DNA of 64,000 bases, taken from positions 4,340,001 to 4,404,000 of the forward strand of contig NZ_CP096882.1 in assembly GCF_023273875.1 (NCBI RefSeq), read 5' to 3'. Source of the stretch: Pseudarthrobacter sp. SSS035. GTDB taxonomy: Bacteria; Actinomycetota; Actinomycetes; Actinomycetales; Micrococcaceae. The notes below the pieces were generated by a model that was not told the DNA's origin, searched no databases, and saw nothing but the letters and a program-made list of their open reading frames with translations. The position numbers and the translations under genes are program-made. This document shows positions 40,505 to 48,292 of this stretch, one piece after another (position 1 is the stretch's first letter; every line of letters starts with the position of its first letter).

Positions 40505-42453
40505 GTGGCCTCCTGACGCGGCTGGCCGGCCGCGTGGCGCGCGCCCGGCGAGCCGGTGGAAAGGGCCAGCCTGATCACCATGGTCAGCCCGCCGCCGGGA
40601 GTTTCCTGTGCAGTCAGCGTCCCGCCCATGGCCCTGACGAACCCGTCGGCGACGGCCAGGCCCAGTCCCACTCCGGTGGCCTGGGGCCGGTCGTGGAGCC
40701 GCTGGAACGGCTGGAACATCTCAAGCACCTTCCCGGCGGGCACACCGGCGCCGTGATCGATGATCCGCAGTTCGCCGGACGGATAGCCATCCAGCGTGGC
40801 TGCACCCATGCCGTCGGAAGCGCCGGTGATGGTGATCCCCGAACCCGGCGCGTACTTGACGGCGTTTTCCACAATGTTCGCGATCACGCGGTCCAGCAGC
40901 ACCGGATCAGCCTCGACGGTGGGCATGTTGGCGGGCAGCTCCACCCGGACTGTACCGTCCGGGAGCCCGCGCAGGGCCGGCGCAACAACCTCGCTCCACC
41001 GCACGGGTCCCAGCAGCGGCCGGACGGAATCGGCGGTGATCCTTGACATGTCCAAGAGGTTTCCCACCAGCTGGTCCAGCCGGTCCGTGCATTCGTCAAT
41101 GGTTTCCAGCAGCTCCCGTTCTTCCGCGGGCGTATAGGTGACGGTCCGCTGCAGCAAGCCACCGGCGGCGAGCTTGATCCCCGCCAGGGGGGTCCGCAGG
41201 TCGTGGGACACCGCCCGCAGGATCGCCGTGCGCATGGAGTTCCCTTCGGCCAGCCGCAGCACCTCGCGCCGGCTGACGGCCAGCTGGCGGCGTTCCAGCT
41301 GGGCTTTCACGTGGACCGCAAACGCACCCAGCAACCGGCTTTCCACTGCCGGCGCCTCCCGGCCGAACAGCACCAGCCGGGTGTCGTCGTCGACCGGTTC
41401 CGCGGTGCTGCCCGGCGGTCCGGTGACGCCATGCTCCCACCCGGCGGTATCCCCCGCGCCGGCCACGAGCGACCAGATCCTGCCGTCCGCGCCGCGGACT
41501 CCGGCGAGTCCCGACGTCGGACTGGAACCTTGCGCTGTGCCCTCCCGGCTGCTGTACACACCGGCGCCGGTGGCACCAAAAACGTCCAGGGCCTCCGCCA
41601 GGATCCCGTCCAGAGTGTCTTCCGAACGGGAGGCGCCCAGGGCGAGGTCGCCCAGCGTGGCCGCCTCCGCCTGCGCGCGGGCAGCCTCCTTGGACCGGCG
41701 GGCAGACCCGTCCACCACCCCGGCGACCGCCACTGACACCCCCACAAAGACGGCCAGTGACAGGAGGTCCTGGGGATCACTGATCGCCAGGTCCCCCAGC
41801 GGCGGCGTGGAAAAGTAGTTCACCAGCACGCTGCTCCACAGGGCGCCGACCACGGCAGGCCACAACCCGCCCACCAGCGCCACCGCAACGGCGCCGGCAA
41901 GCTGGATCAGGACGGCGGTGGCAACGCTGTGGTCGAAGGCTGCGAGCAGCAGCTGCAGCAGTGCGGGCAGGGCTGCTGCGAGCGCAAAGCCAATAGCAAC
42001 CCTGGTGCGGCCCAGGTCAGGCCGCCGGCGTGGTGCGTTCCGCTGGGGCGGGACGCGGGGAACTACCTGGACGTCGACGTCGCCCGCACCGCGGACCACC
42101 CGGGCTTCAACGGTGCCGCCGGCGAACAAGCCTGCCAGCACACCCGCAAGCGGTCCGCGGCGGGACTGCCCCACGACAATATGGGTGGCACTGGACTTGC
42201 GGGCGTAATCGAGCAGGGCCCGGGCCGGATCCGTCGCGGAGACGGTGTGGTAGGTCCCGCCCAGGTCATTGACCAGCCGCCGCTGTGCCTCTAAAACCTG
42301 GGGAGACTCGCCCGCGGTACCCCCCGTGGTGCGGACGTGGACGGCCACCAGCTCGCCGCCGTCGGTCCTTTCGAGAATCCTGGCGGCGCGCCGGATGAGC
42401 AGTTCTGCGTCATCGCTGCCGTTGAGGCCGATGACTATCCGTTCCCGTGCCAT
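40501..42453 (-). CDS. KdpD-like sensor kinase lacking the N-terminal Kdp domain
   Basis: A 650-residue histidine kinase. It begins with a universal-stress-protein domain (residues ~3-133), then a DUF4118 membrane block with about four helices (~152-247), a GAF-like region (~280-380), the HisKA motif AVSHDLRTP with His417, and an ATPase domain with ENAVKYAP and GVGLGLAV. KdpD normally starts with a ~210-residue P-loop sensor domain; it is absent here, and the reading frame upstream does not encode it. ATG at 42453 is favoured by GGGAG upstream; an ATG 23 codons earlier exists. The pair with kdpE supports a K+ or turgor role. Confidence 0.88.
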   Translation of the reverse strand: MARERIVIGLNGSDDAELLIRRAARILERTDGGELVAVHVRTTGGTAGESPQVLEAQRRLVNDLGGTYHTVSATDPARALLDYARKSSATHIVVGQSRRGPLAGVLAGLFAGGTVEARVVRGAGDVDVQVVPRVPPQRNAPRRRPDLGRTRVAIGFALAAALPALLQLLLAAFDHSVATAVLIQLAGAVAVALVGGLWPAVVGALWSSVLVNYFSTPPLGDLAISDPQDLLSLAVFVGVSVAVAGVVDGSARRSKEAARAQAEAATLGDLALGASRSEDTLDGILAEALDVFGATGAGVYSSREGTAQGSSPTSGLAGVRGADGRIWSLVAGAGDTAGWEHGVTGPPGSTAEPVDDDTRLVLFGREAPAVESRLLGAFAVHVKAQLERRQLAVSRREVLRLAEGNSMRTAILRAVSHDLRTPLAGIKLAAGGLLQRTVTYTPAEERELLETIDECTDRLDQLVGNLLDMSRITADSVRPLLGPVRWSEVVAPALRGLPDGTVRVELPANMPTVEADPVLLDRVIANIVENAVKYAPGSGITITGASDGMGAATLDGYPSGELRIIDHGAGVPAGKVLEMFQPFQRLHDRPQATGVGLGLAVADGFVRAMGGTLTAQETPGGGLTMVIRLALSTGSPGARHAAGQPRQEAT

Positions 42454-42528
42454 GCCGCCATTCTCCCACCCGGATCCCGACGTCCCGTGCGGGCCTTTCC
42501 CGGGGTTGGTGGCGTTGCTCATACGGAC

Positions 42529-42545
42529 GTTAAGGATGCGTCAAG
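42529..42545. promoter_or_regulatory. Candidate KdpE operator, 11-bp direct repeat
   Basis: GTTAAG and GTCAAG occur as direct repeats with 11-bp periodicity (one helical turn), as expected for OmpR/PhoB-class regulators. They lie between the divergent kinase and transporter genes, upstream of a transporter -10 candidate (TACTAGATT, 42581-42589), and overlap a TTGACG that could be the kinase -35 box. This is inferred only from pattern and position. Confidence 0.35.
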
Positions 42546-42631
42546 ATCCGCCCGAATCCGGCTCCAAGGCGAGGGGGCAGTACTAGATTCGGCTGTGCCC
42601 GCGGTGCTGTGCCGCAGACTGAAAGGCTTTC

Positions 42632-44605
42632 ATGACCACCATGAGCAGACCCCCGGCCGACCCCTCGGCACTCCGTGCGACGCGGAAGGAGGCCCTTGGC
42701 AGTTGGCTGCTGCATGGATTGGAGGATGCCAAGGGCACCCATCAGGGGCCGGGCGGGCTCGCCGACGAACATAGGAAGCACCACTGGTGGCAGGTGATGT
42801 GCCTGACCGGCGTGGACTACTTCTCCACGCTGGGCTACCAGCCGGCCATCGCGGCGCTCGCGGCCGGTGCCATCTCCCCGTTGGCAACGCTGGTCCTGGT
42901 GGCCGTGACGCTGTTCGGCGCTCTCCCCGTCTACCGCCGGGTTGCCGGCGAGAGCCACCGCGGCGAGGGATCCATCGCCATGCTGGAGCGGCTGCTCCCC
43001 AAGTGGCGGGGCAAGCTCCTGGTGCTGGTGCTGCTGGGTTTCGCCGCCACCGACTTCATGATCACCATGACGTTGTCCGCCGCGGACGCCACGGCACACC
43101 TGATCGAGAATCCCTTTGCACCGGACGCCCTGCACGGACAGGAGGTGGCCGTGACGCTGGTCCTGCTTGCCATGCTCGCTGCGGTCTTCCTGCGCGGGTT
43201 CAAGGAGGCCATCGGCGTCGCCGTTGTGCTGGTGGTCCTGTACCTGGGGCTCAACGTGGTGGTCATCGCGAGGTCGCTCGCGGAGGCAGCCGCGCATCCG
43301 GTGGCCGTCGGTGACTGGTGGCAGACGCTCAACACCTCCCACGGGAATCCGCTGATGGCGGTGGCCATCGCCCTGCTGGTCTTCCCCAAGCTGGCGCTGG
43401 GGCTGTCCGGCTTTGAAACCGGCGTGGCGGTGATGCCGCAGGTCCGCGGCGGCGCGGGCGATACCCAGGAGAACCCGGCCGGGCGGATCCAGGGGACCCG
43501 GCGGATGCTGACCACCGCCGCCCTGGTCATGAGTTCCTTCCTCGTGACCAGCAGCTTCACCACGGTTGTCCTGATCCCCGAGGCTGAGTTCCTGCCGGGC
43601 GGCGAAGCCAACGGCAGGGCGCTGGCGTTCCTGGCCCACGAATACCTCGGGCCGGGCTTCGGCACGGTGTATGACGTGAGCACCATCGCCATCCTGTGGT
43701 TCGCCGGTGCGTCCGCGATGGCCGGATTGCTGAACCTTGTCCCCCGGTACCTGCCGCGGTATGGCATGGCCCCTGCGTGGGCGAAGGCAGTCCGGCCGCT
43801 CGTGCTTGTCTTCACGCTGATCGGGTTCCTGATCACCTGGCTGTTTGAGGCCGACGTCGATGCCCAGGGCGGGGCGTACGCCACCGGCGTCCTGGTGCTG
43901 ATGACCTCGGCTGCAGTGGCCGTGACACTCTCGGCCCGCCGGCTTCAGCAGCGCAAGCGGACCATCGGCTTTGGCATCATCACGGTGCTGTTTGTCTACA
44001 CAACGGTCGCCAATATCTTTGAACGTCCCGAAGGCATCCGGATTGCCGGCTTCTTCATTCTGGGGATCATCAGCATCTCGCTGCTCTCGAGGGTGCTGCG
44101 ATCCTTCGAACTGCACGCCACGCACGTCCGGCTGGACACCCAGGCCCTGGAGTTCATGGCGGAGAATCTGAGCGGGCCGATCGGGATCATCGCCCACGAA
44201 CCGCTTCGCCAGTCGGCGGATGCTTACCGGCAGAAACTGGCGTCATCCACCGAAGCAAGCCATTTCCCCTCTGATTACCGGCCCCTGTTCCTGGAAGTCA
44301 CTGTGGACGATTCCTCCGACTTCGAGACGGCCCTGGAGGTCCGGGGTGTGGTGCGGCACGGGTTCGCCGTCCTGGAAGTCCATGGACCGGTTGTGCCCAA
44401 CACCATCGCCTCGGTGCTCCTGCACATCCGCGATGTGACCGGGCTGATGCCGCACGTCTACTTCCGCTGGACCGAAGGAAATCCTGCCGTGAACCTCCTG
44501 AAGTTCCTGGTGCTGGGCGAAGGCGAGATCGCCCCCGTGACACGCGAGATCCTCCGCGAGGCCGAACCGGATGTCACCAAGCGGCCGTGGGTGCACGTGG
44601 GCTGA
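42632..44605 (+). CDS. APC-superfamily transporter, KimA-like K+ importer
   Basis: A 657-residue membrane transporter with about 12 helices (residues ~55-500) and a ~150-residue cytoplasmic C-terminal domain. It would usually be called an amino acid permease. However, the residues that bind K+ in Bacillus KimA recur at the same spacing: Asp62 and Tyr69 (DYFSTLGY), Asp141, Thr145 and Ser149 (DFMITMTLS), and Ser259/Glu262 (LSGFE). The divergent KdpD-like/KdpE pair fits K+ transport. The ATG at 42632 has AAAGG 5 nt before it. Substrate assignment is inference; the fold is secure. Confidence 0.82.
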   Translation: MTTMSRPPADPSALRATRKEALGSWLLHGLEDAKGTHQGPGGLADEHRKHHWWQVMCLTGVDYFSTLGYQPAIAALAAGAISPLATLVLVAVTLFGALPVYRRVAGESHRGEGSIAMLERLLPKWRGKLLVLVLLGFAATDFMITMTLSAADATAHLIENPFAPDALHGQEVAVTLVLLAMLAAVFLRGFKEAIGVAVVLVVLYLGLNVVVIARSLAEAAAHPVAVGDWWQTLNTSHGNPLMAVAIALLVFPKLALGLSGFETGVAVMPQVRGGAGDTQENPAGRIQGTRRMLTTAALVMSSFLVTSSFTTVVLIPEAEFLPGGEANGRALAFLAHEYLGPGFGTVYDVSTIAILWFAGASAMAGLLNLVPRYLPRYGMAPAWAKAVRPLVLVFTLIGFLITWLFEADVDAQGGAYATGVLVLMTSAAVAVTLSARRLQQRKRTIGFGIITVLFVYTTVANIFERPEGIRIAGFFILGIISISLLSRVLRSFELHATHVRLDTQALEFMAENLSGPIGIIAHEPLRQSADAYRQKLASSTEASHFPSDYRPLFLEVTVDDSSDFETALEVRGVVRHGFAVLEVHGPVVPNTIASVLLHIRDVTGLMPHVYFRWTEGNPAVNLLKFLVLGEGEIAPVTREILREAEPDVTKRPWVHVG

Positions 44606-44625
44606 CCGTTGACGACGGCGGGACT

Positions 44626-45381
44626 TCACCCCCCGAGCTGGTGGACTGTGAAGGCCGTCAGGAACCCGACGGATGCGGTCAGTCCGGTGAGGTTGTGGTG
44701 CTCTTCGAACGCCTCTGGGATCATGGTGTCGGCGAGCATCGCCAGGATCCCGCCTGCCGCGATCGCGGTAATGAAGGCGATGACGGCGTCCGGAGCGTTC
44801 TCCAGCGCCACATACCCGAGCAGGGAGGCGAACCCGCACATGACGGCGATGCCTCCCCACACCCCAAAAATGTAGCCGGTACTGCGTCCTGCCTTTTTCA
44901 TCCCGGCAGTTCCGGAAAGACCCTCGGGAACGTTGGAAATGAACACAGCCGCAAGCATGGCCGGACTGACCGATCCCGCGGTGACGAGTCCGACGCCGAG
45001 CACTATCGACTCCGGGATCCCGTCGAGGAGGGCGCCGAAGGCGATGGCCGTGCCGCTGCCCGGGCTGTCCTGCTCCGACGGTTGCTGGCTGCCTGAGCGT
45101 TTGCGGTGTTTTGCGCCGGCCCGTGTGAGGAGCATGTTCGCTCCCACGTAGACCACGGAGCCGGCCAGGAATCCGGTCACGGTAGGCCACAGGCCCCCGC
45201 CATCAACCGCCTCAGCGACGAGCTCGAACGCCAGTGCGGAAATCAGCACGCCCGCCCCAAAGGACATGATCGAGGAGACCAGTTTGGACGGAATGGCCCA
45301 TTTCCACGACGCGGCGGCCCCCAGCACCAAGGCGGCACCGGCCACGGTTCCCCACATCAACGCCTGAAGCCACACCGGCAT
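44626..45381 (-). CDS. ZIP-family metal transporter
   Basis: A 251-residue ZIP-type carrier with about eight helices and a short basic loop (AKHRKRSGSQQ). The first metal motif, usually HNxPEG, reads DGIPES here; the second reads NVPEG, also without a His before it. A His-containing EEHHNLTG loop follows. The family moves zinc, iron or manganese; with these changes the ion is uncertain. The ATG at 45381 has AAGGGTGG upstream. It is convergent with the APC transporter (20-nt gap). Confidence 0.85.
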   Translation of the reverse strand: MPVWLQALMWGTVAGAALVLGAAASWKWAIPSKLVSSIMSFGAGVLISALAFELVAEAVDGGGLWPTVTGFLAGSVVYVGANMLLTRAGAKHRKRSGSQQPSEQDSPGSGTAIAFGALLDGIPESIVLGVGLVTAGSVSPAMLAAVFISNVPEGLSGTAGMKKAGRSTGYIFGVWGGIAVMCGFASLLGYVALENAPDAVIAFITAIAAGGILAMLADTMIPEAFEEHHNLTGLTASVGFLTAFTVHQLGG

Positions 45382-45528
45382 GCTGCCACCCTTCGTTCGC
45401 CCCGCACAGGACTCACCCTGCTGACTGAACCCATAGGCCCTGAACCTATCCTCCCTCGGCGTTGCACGCACGGCGCCGTGCCTATCTACTGGGCCGTGCC
45501 TGTCTACTGGCCAGGGCGGCAATTGTCG

Positions 45529-45534
45529 TAGGCT
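45529..45534 (+). promoter_or_regulatory. -10 box of the Sua5/YciO gene
   Basis: TAGGCT is followed by 7 nt and the ATG at 45542. The 7 nt include AGGA, too close to the ATG to act as a normal ribosome site. Confidence 0.45.
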
Positions 45535-45541
45535 CAGGAGC

Positions 45542-46162
45542 ATGGCCAGATACTTTGATGTTCATCCCCAGGATCCCCAGCCCCGCGCGATCACGCAGGC
45601 CGTGAAGATCGTGCTCGACGGCGGGCTGATCGCCTACCCCACGGACTCCTGCTACGCCCTCGGGGCCCAGCTGGGCAACAAGGATGCGCTGGACCGGATC
45701 CGGAATATCCGCAAGCTCGACGACAAGCACCACTTCACGCTGGTGTGCAAGGACTTCGCCCAGCTGGGCCAGTTCGTGAACATCGGCAACGACGTCTTCC
45801 GCGCCATTAAAGCCGTCACACCGGGAAGCTACACGTTTATCCTGCCGGCCACCAAGGAAGTGCCCCGCCGGCTGCTGCACCCGAAGAAAAAGACCGTGGG
45901 CGTGCGCATCCCGGACAACCGGGTGGTCCAGGCGCTGCTGGCCGAACTCGGCGAGCCCCTCCTCTCCAGCACCCTGCTGCTCCCGGACGAGGAAGACCCG
46001 CTGACCCAGGGCTGGGAAATCAAGGAACGGCTTGAGCACGAGGTGGACGCGGTCATCGATTCCGGCGACTGCGGGGCAGAGCCCACCACGGTGATCGACT
46101 ATTCCAGCGGAGTGGCCGAGGTGGTGCGTCGCGGCACCGGCGACCCGTCCCGGTTCGAGTAG
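45542..46162 (+). CDS. Sua5/YciO/YrdC-family protein
   Basis: A 206-residue protein of the Sua5/YciO/YrdC family. YrdC/Sua5 make threonylcarbamoyl-AMP for tRNA t6A; YciO-type paralogues are less understood. This one resembles YciO (start ARYFDVHPQDPQPR, then GGLIAYPTDSCYALG and LDDKHHFTLVCKDFAQLGQF in part). The KxR and SxN-like motifs of the nucleotide site are partly visible. The bona fide t6A enzyme is probably elsewhere in the genome. Confidence 0.87.
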   Translation: MARYFDVHPQDPQPRAITQAVKIVLDGGLIAYPTDSCYALGAQLGNKDALDRIRNIRKLDDKHHFTLVCKDFAQLGQFVNIGNDVFRAIKAVTPGSYTFILPATKEVPRRLLHPKKKTVGVRIPDNRVVQALLAELGEPLLSSTLLLPDEEDPLTQGWEIKERLEHEVDAVIDSGDCGAEPTTVIDYSSGVAEVVRRGTGDPSRFE

Positions 46163-46178
46163 CGCGGCTCGAACGGAC

Positions 46179-47201
46179 TCAGTCCGGTTTGCGGGCCCGG
46201 CTCGGCTGCACCCGCGGGGGCTCACCGGGCATCTTCGGGTAGTCCGGCGGGAACGGCAGTTCGCCGAGCCCGGCCTTGAGGTCCCGCTCCCACCACTCCA
46301 ACAGCACGTCGATGGTGCCCGGATGCGCCTTCATGTCTGCCCAGGGATCGCCGACGGTCCTGAGCCGCTCGGGGACCGTCAGGATGGTGAAGTCCTTGGG
46401 ATCCGCGCTGCCCAGTTCGTCCCAGCTGATGGGGCAGGAGACCGGCGCATGGGCCAGCGCGCGGGGGCTGTACGCGCCGGCGATGGTCCGGTCCCGGTTC
46501 GCCTGGTTGAAGTCCAGGAACACCTTCACGCCGCGTTCCTCCTTCCACCAGGCCGTGGTGACCTTGTCCGGCATCCGCCGCTCCAGCTCGCGGGCCGCAG
46601 CGATCACCGCGTGGCGGACGTCCAGGAATTCGTGGTTGGGCTCGATGGGAGCGTAGACGTGCAGGCCGCGGTTCCCCGATGTCTTGATGAACGTGTCCAG
46701 CCCGGCCTCCGCCAGCACCTCCTTCAACGCCAGGGCAGCCGGGACGGCGTCGTCGAAATCTGTGCCCGGCTGCGGGTCAAGGTCGATGCGCAGCTGGTCC
46801 GGGTTATCGGTGTTCGCTGTATGCGACGGCCACGGGTGGAACACCACTGTATTCATCTGCACCGCCCATACGGCCGCGGCGGGTTCGTCCAGGACCAGCA
46901 TGGGGTGCGAGCGTGCGCTCGGAAAGACCACCTTCACTGACCGGATGAACTCAGGGGTTCCTTTGGGCGGGTTCTTCGAAAAGAACTGGTCCCCTTCGAC
47001 ATTGTCCGAGTACCTCTGCAGCGCCACCGGACGGTCACCGTTCGCGGCAATGAACGCCTCCCCGACATCCACCATGTAGCGTGCGAGGTCCAGCTTGGTC
47101 AGACCGAGATCCGGCCAGAGCACCCTGCTGGGGCTGGAAACGCGCATCTCGCGATCGCCGTGCGGTCCCGGGACAGTGAGGGTGGTCTGTTCGCTCGCCA
47201 T
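46179..47201 (-). CDS. LigD-type polymerase (primase-like) domain protein
   Basis: A 340-residue stand-alone polymerase domain of the LigD/NHEJ family (archaeo-eukaryotic primase fold), which fills gaps at double-strand breaks with a preference for ribonucleotides. Conserved elements are TKLDLARYMVDVG, FFSKNPPKG, the metal-binding LRIDLDPQPG, and WDELG near the C-terminus. No ligase domain, nuclease domain or Ku gene is adjacent. The ATG at 47201 lies 6 nt after TAGGTT. Confidence 0.92.
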   Translation of the reverse strand: MASEQTTLTVPGPHGDREMRVSSPSRVLWPDLGLTKLDLARYMVDVGEAFIAANGDRPVALQRYSDNVEGDQFFSKNPPKGTPEFIRSVKVVFPSARSHPMLVLDEPAAAVWAVQMNTVVFHPWPSHTANTDNPDQLRIDLDPQPGTDFDDAVPAALALKEVLAEAGLDTFIKTSGNRGLHVYAPIEPNHEFLDVRHAVIAAARELERRMPDKVTTAWWKEERGVKVFLDFNQANRDRTIAGAYSPRALAHAPVSCPISWDELGSADPKDFTILTVPERLRTVGDPWADMKAHPGTIDVLLEWWERDLKAGLGELPFPPDYPKMPGEPPRVQPSRARKPD

Positions 47202-47207
47202 GGGGAC

Positions 47208-47213
47208 AACCTA
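47208..47213 (-). promoter_or_regulatory. -10 box of the LigD-type polymerase gene
   Basis: TAGGTT on the minus strand, then GTCCCC and the ATG, indicate a probable leaderless start. Confidence 0.5.
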
Positions 47214-47280
47214 CCCTGCGCCACGCGTGGCGTCAGCACCCCGGCGCCCAGGGTTGCCGGTGATCCGGCATCATGGACCT

Positions 47281-47958
47281 ATGGCCGTAGCTGAATCCCC
47301 TGTCACCTTTCCCGTCGGCGACGTTGAGGTCTCCGGCGTTTACGCCCGCCCGGACAGCCCCTTCGCCACCCTGGTGCTGGCGCACGGGGCAGGCGCCGGT
47401 ATGGAGCACCCGTTCATGAGCGGTTTCACCCGTGGACTGAACGACGACGGCGTTACCACCTTGCGCTTCAACTTCCCCTACCGCGAGGCCGGCCGGAAAT
47501 TCCCGGACCGGCCGCCGGCAGCCATCGCCGCCTGGCGCGCCGCAATGCATGAAGCAATGCGGCGAGGAACCCAGCACGGTGATACCGGACCGGTGTGGGC
47601 TGCCGGCAAATCGTTCGGCGGCCGGATGGCGTCCATGGCAGTTGCCGAGGGAATGGACACTGCCGGACTCGTCTACCTTGGCTATCCCCTCCACCCGCCC
47701 GGCAAGCCCGAAAAGCTCCGCGACGAGCACCTCTACGGACTCACGCTCCCCATGTTGTTCCTGCAGGGCACGCGCGACACCTTCGCGACGCCGGATCTGC
47801 TGGAGGGTGTGGTCTCCCGGATCGGTCCGTCTGTTGTCCTGGACTGGATCGACGGCGGTGACCACTCCTTCGCCGTCGCAGGAAAGAAACGCGACGCTGC
47901 AGAGATCGGAGCGTCGCTGGCGCCTAGAGTGGCCGAGTTTATGCGGAGCCGCGGCTGA
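47281..47958 (+). CDS. Alpha/beta hydrolase, KANL3/Tex30-like
   Basis: A 225-residue alpha/beta hydrolase of the small dienelactone-hydrolase-like group. It has LVLAHGAGAGMEHPFM, the nucleophile elbow AAGKSFGGRMAS (Ser in GKSFGG), LFLQGTRDTFA (acid) and GGDHSF (His). Natural substrates are unknown. The ATG at 47281 is chosen because the conserved sequence starts there. It is divergent from the LigD-type gene with 79 nt between. Confidence 0.85.
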   Translation: MAVAESPVTFPVGDVEVSGVYARPDSPFATLVLAHGAGAGMEHPFMSGFTRGLNDDGVTTLRFNFPYREAGRKFPDRPPAAIAAWRAAMHEAMRRGTQHGDTGPVWAAGKSFGGRMASMAVAEGMDTAGLVYLGYPLHPPGKPEKLRDEHLYGLTLPMLFLQGTRDTFATPDLLEGVVSRIGPSVVLDWIDGGDHSFAVAGKKRDAAEIGASLAPRVAEFMRSRG

Positions 47959-47983
47959 CCGATCCCAGCCGTAACGGCCCCAG

Positions 47984-48136
47984 TTACGCGGCGTCCTCGT
48001 GCCACCAGCCTTCCCAGGCGGTGGAGGTCAGCCGGCCCGTGGGGAAATCGGTCTTCCCGATCCCGCCATTGTGCGGGCGGCTGCCCTCTCCGCGACCGGC
48101 GTCAAAGAGGAAGTTCAGGCTACTCAAAAGCAACAT
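47984..48136 (-). CDS. Small protein of 50 residues, unknown
   Basis: A 50-codon open frame beginning MLLLSSLNFLFDAGRGEGSR and rich in Gly, Trp and acidic residues at the end (EGWWHEDAA). The ATG at 48134-48136 has a good ribosome site, GAAGGGA, 7 nt upstream. It lies in the 334-nt space between the alpha/beta hydrolase and hrpB, where nothing else is encoded. I recognise no family. Composition and ribosome site argue for a real gene. Confidence 0.5.
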   Translation of the reverse strand: MLLLSSLNFLFDAGRGEGSRPHNGGIGKTDFPTGRLTSTAWEGWWHEDAA

Positions 48137-48292
48137 AATTGTGTCCCTTCGTGTGGTGGTCTGGACCACGCTGTCCAAGTAGGAACGAGCCTAACTGCGC
48201 CATGTTTCAGCGGGTCGACGCAACGTTTCGGCGACGTATCGGACATCTCACCCGGTGCAACCAGCGAAAGAAAGGCTGCCGGCGGCCCGGCG

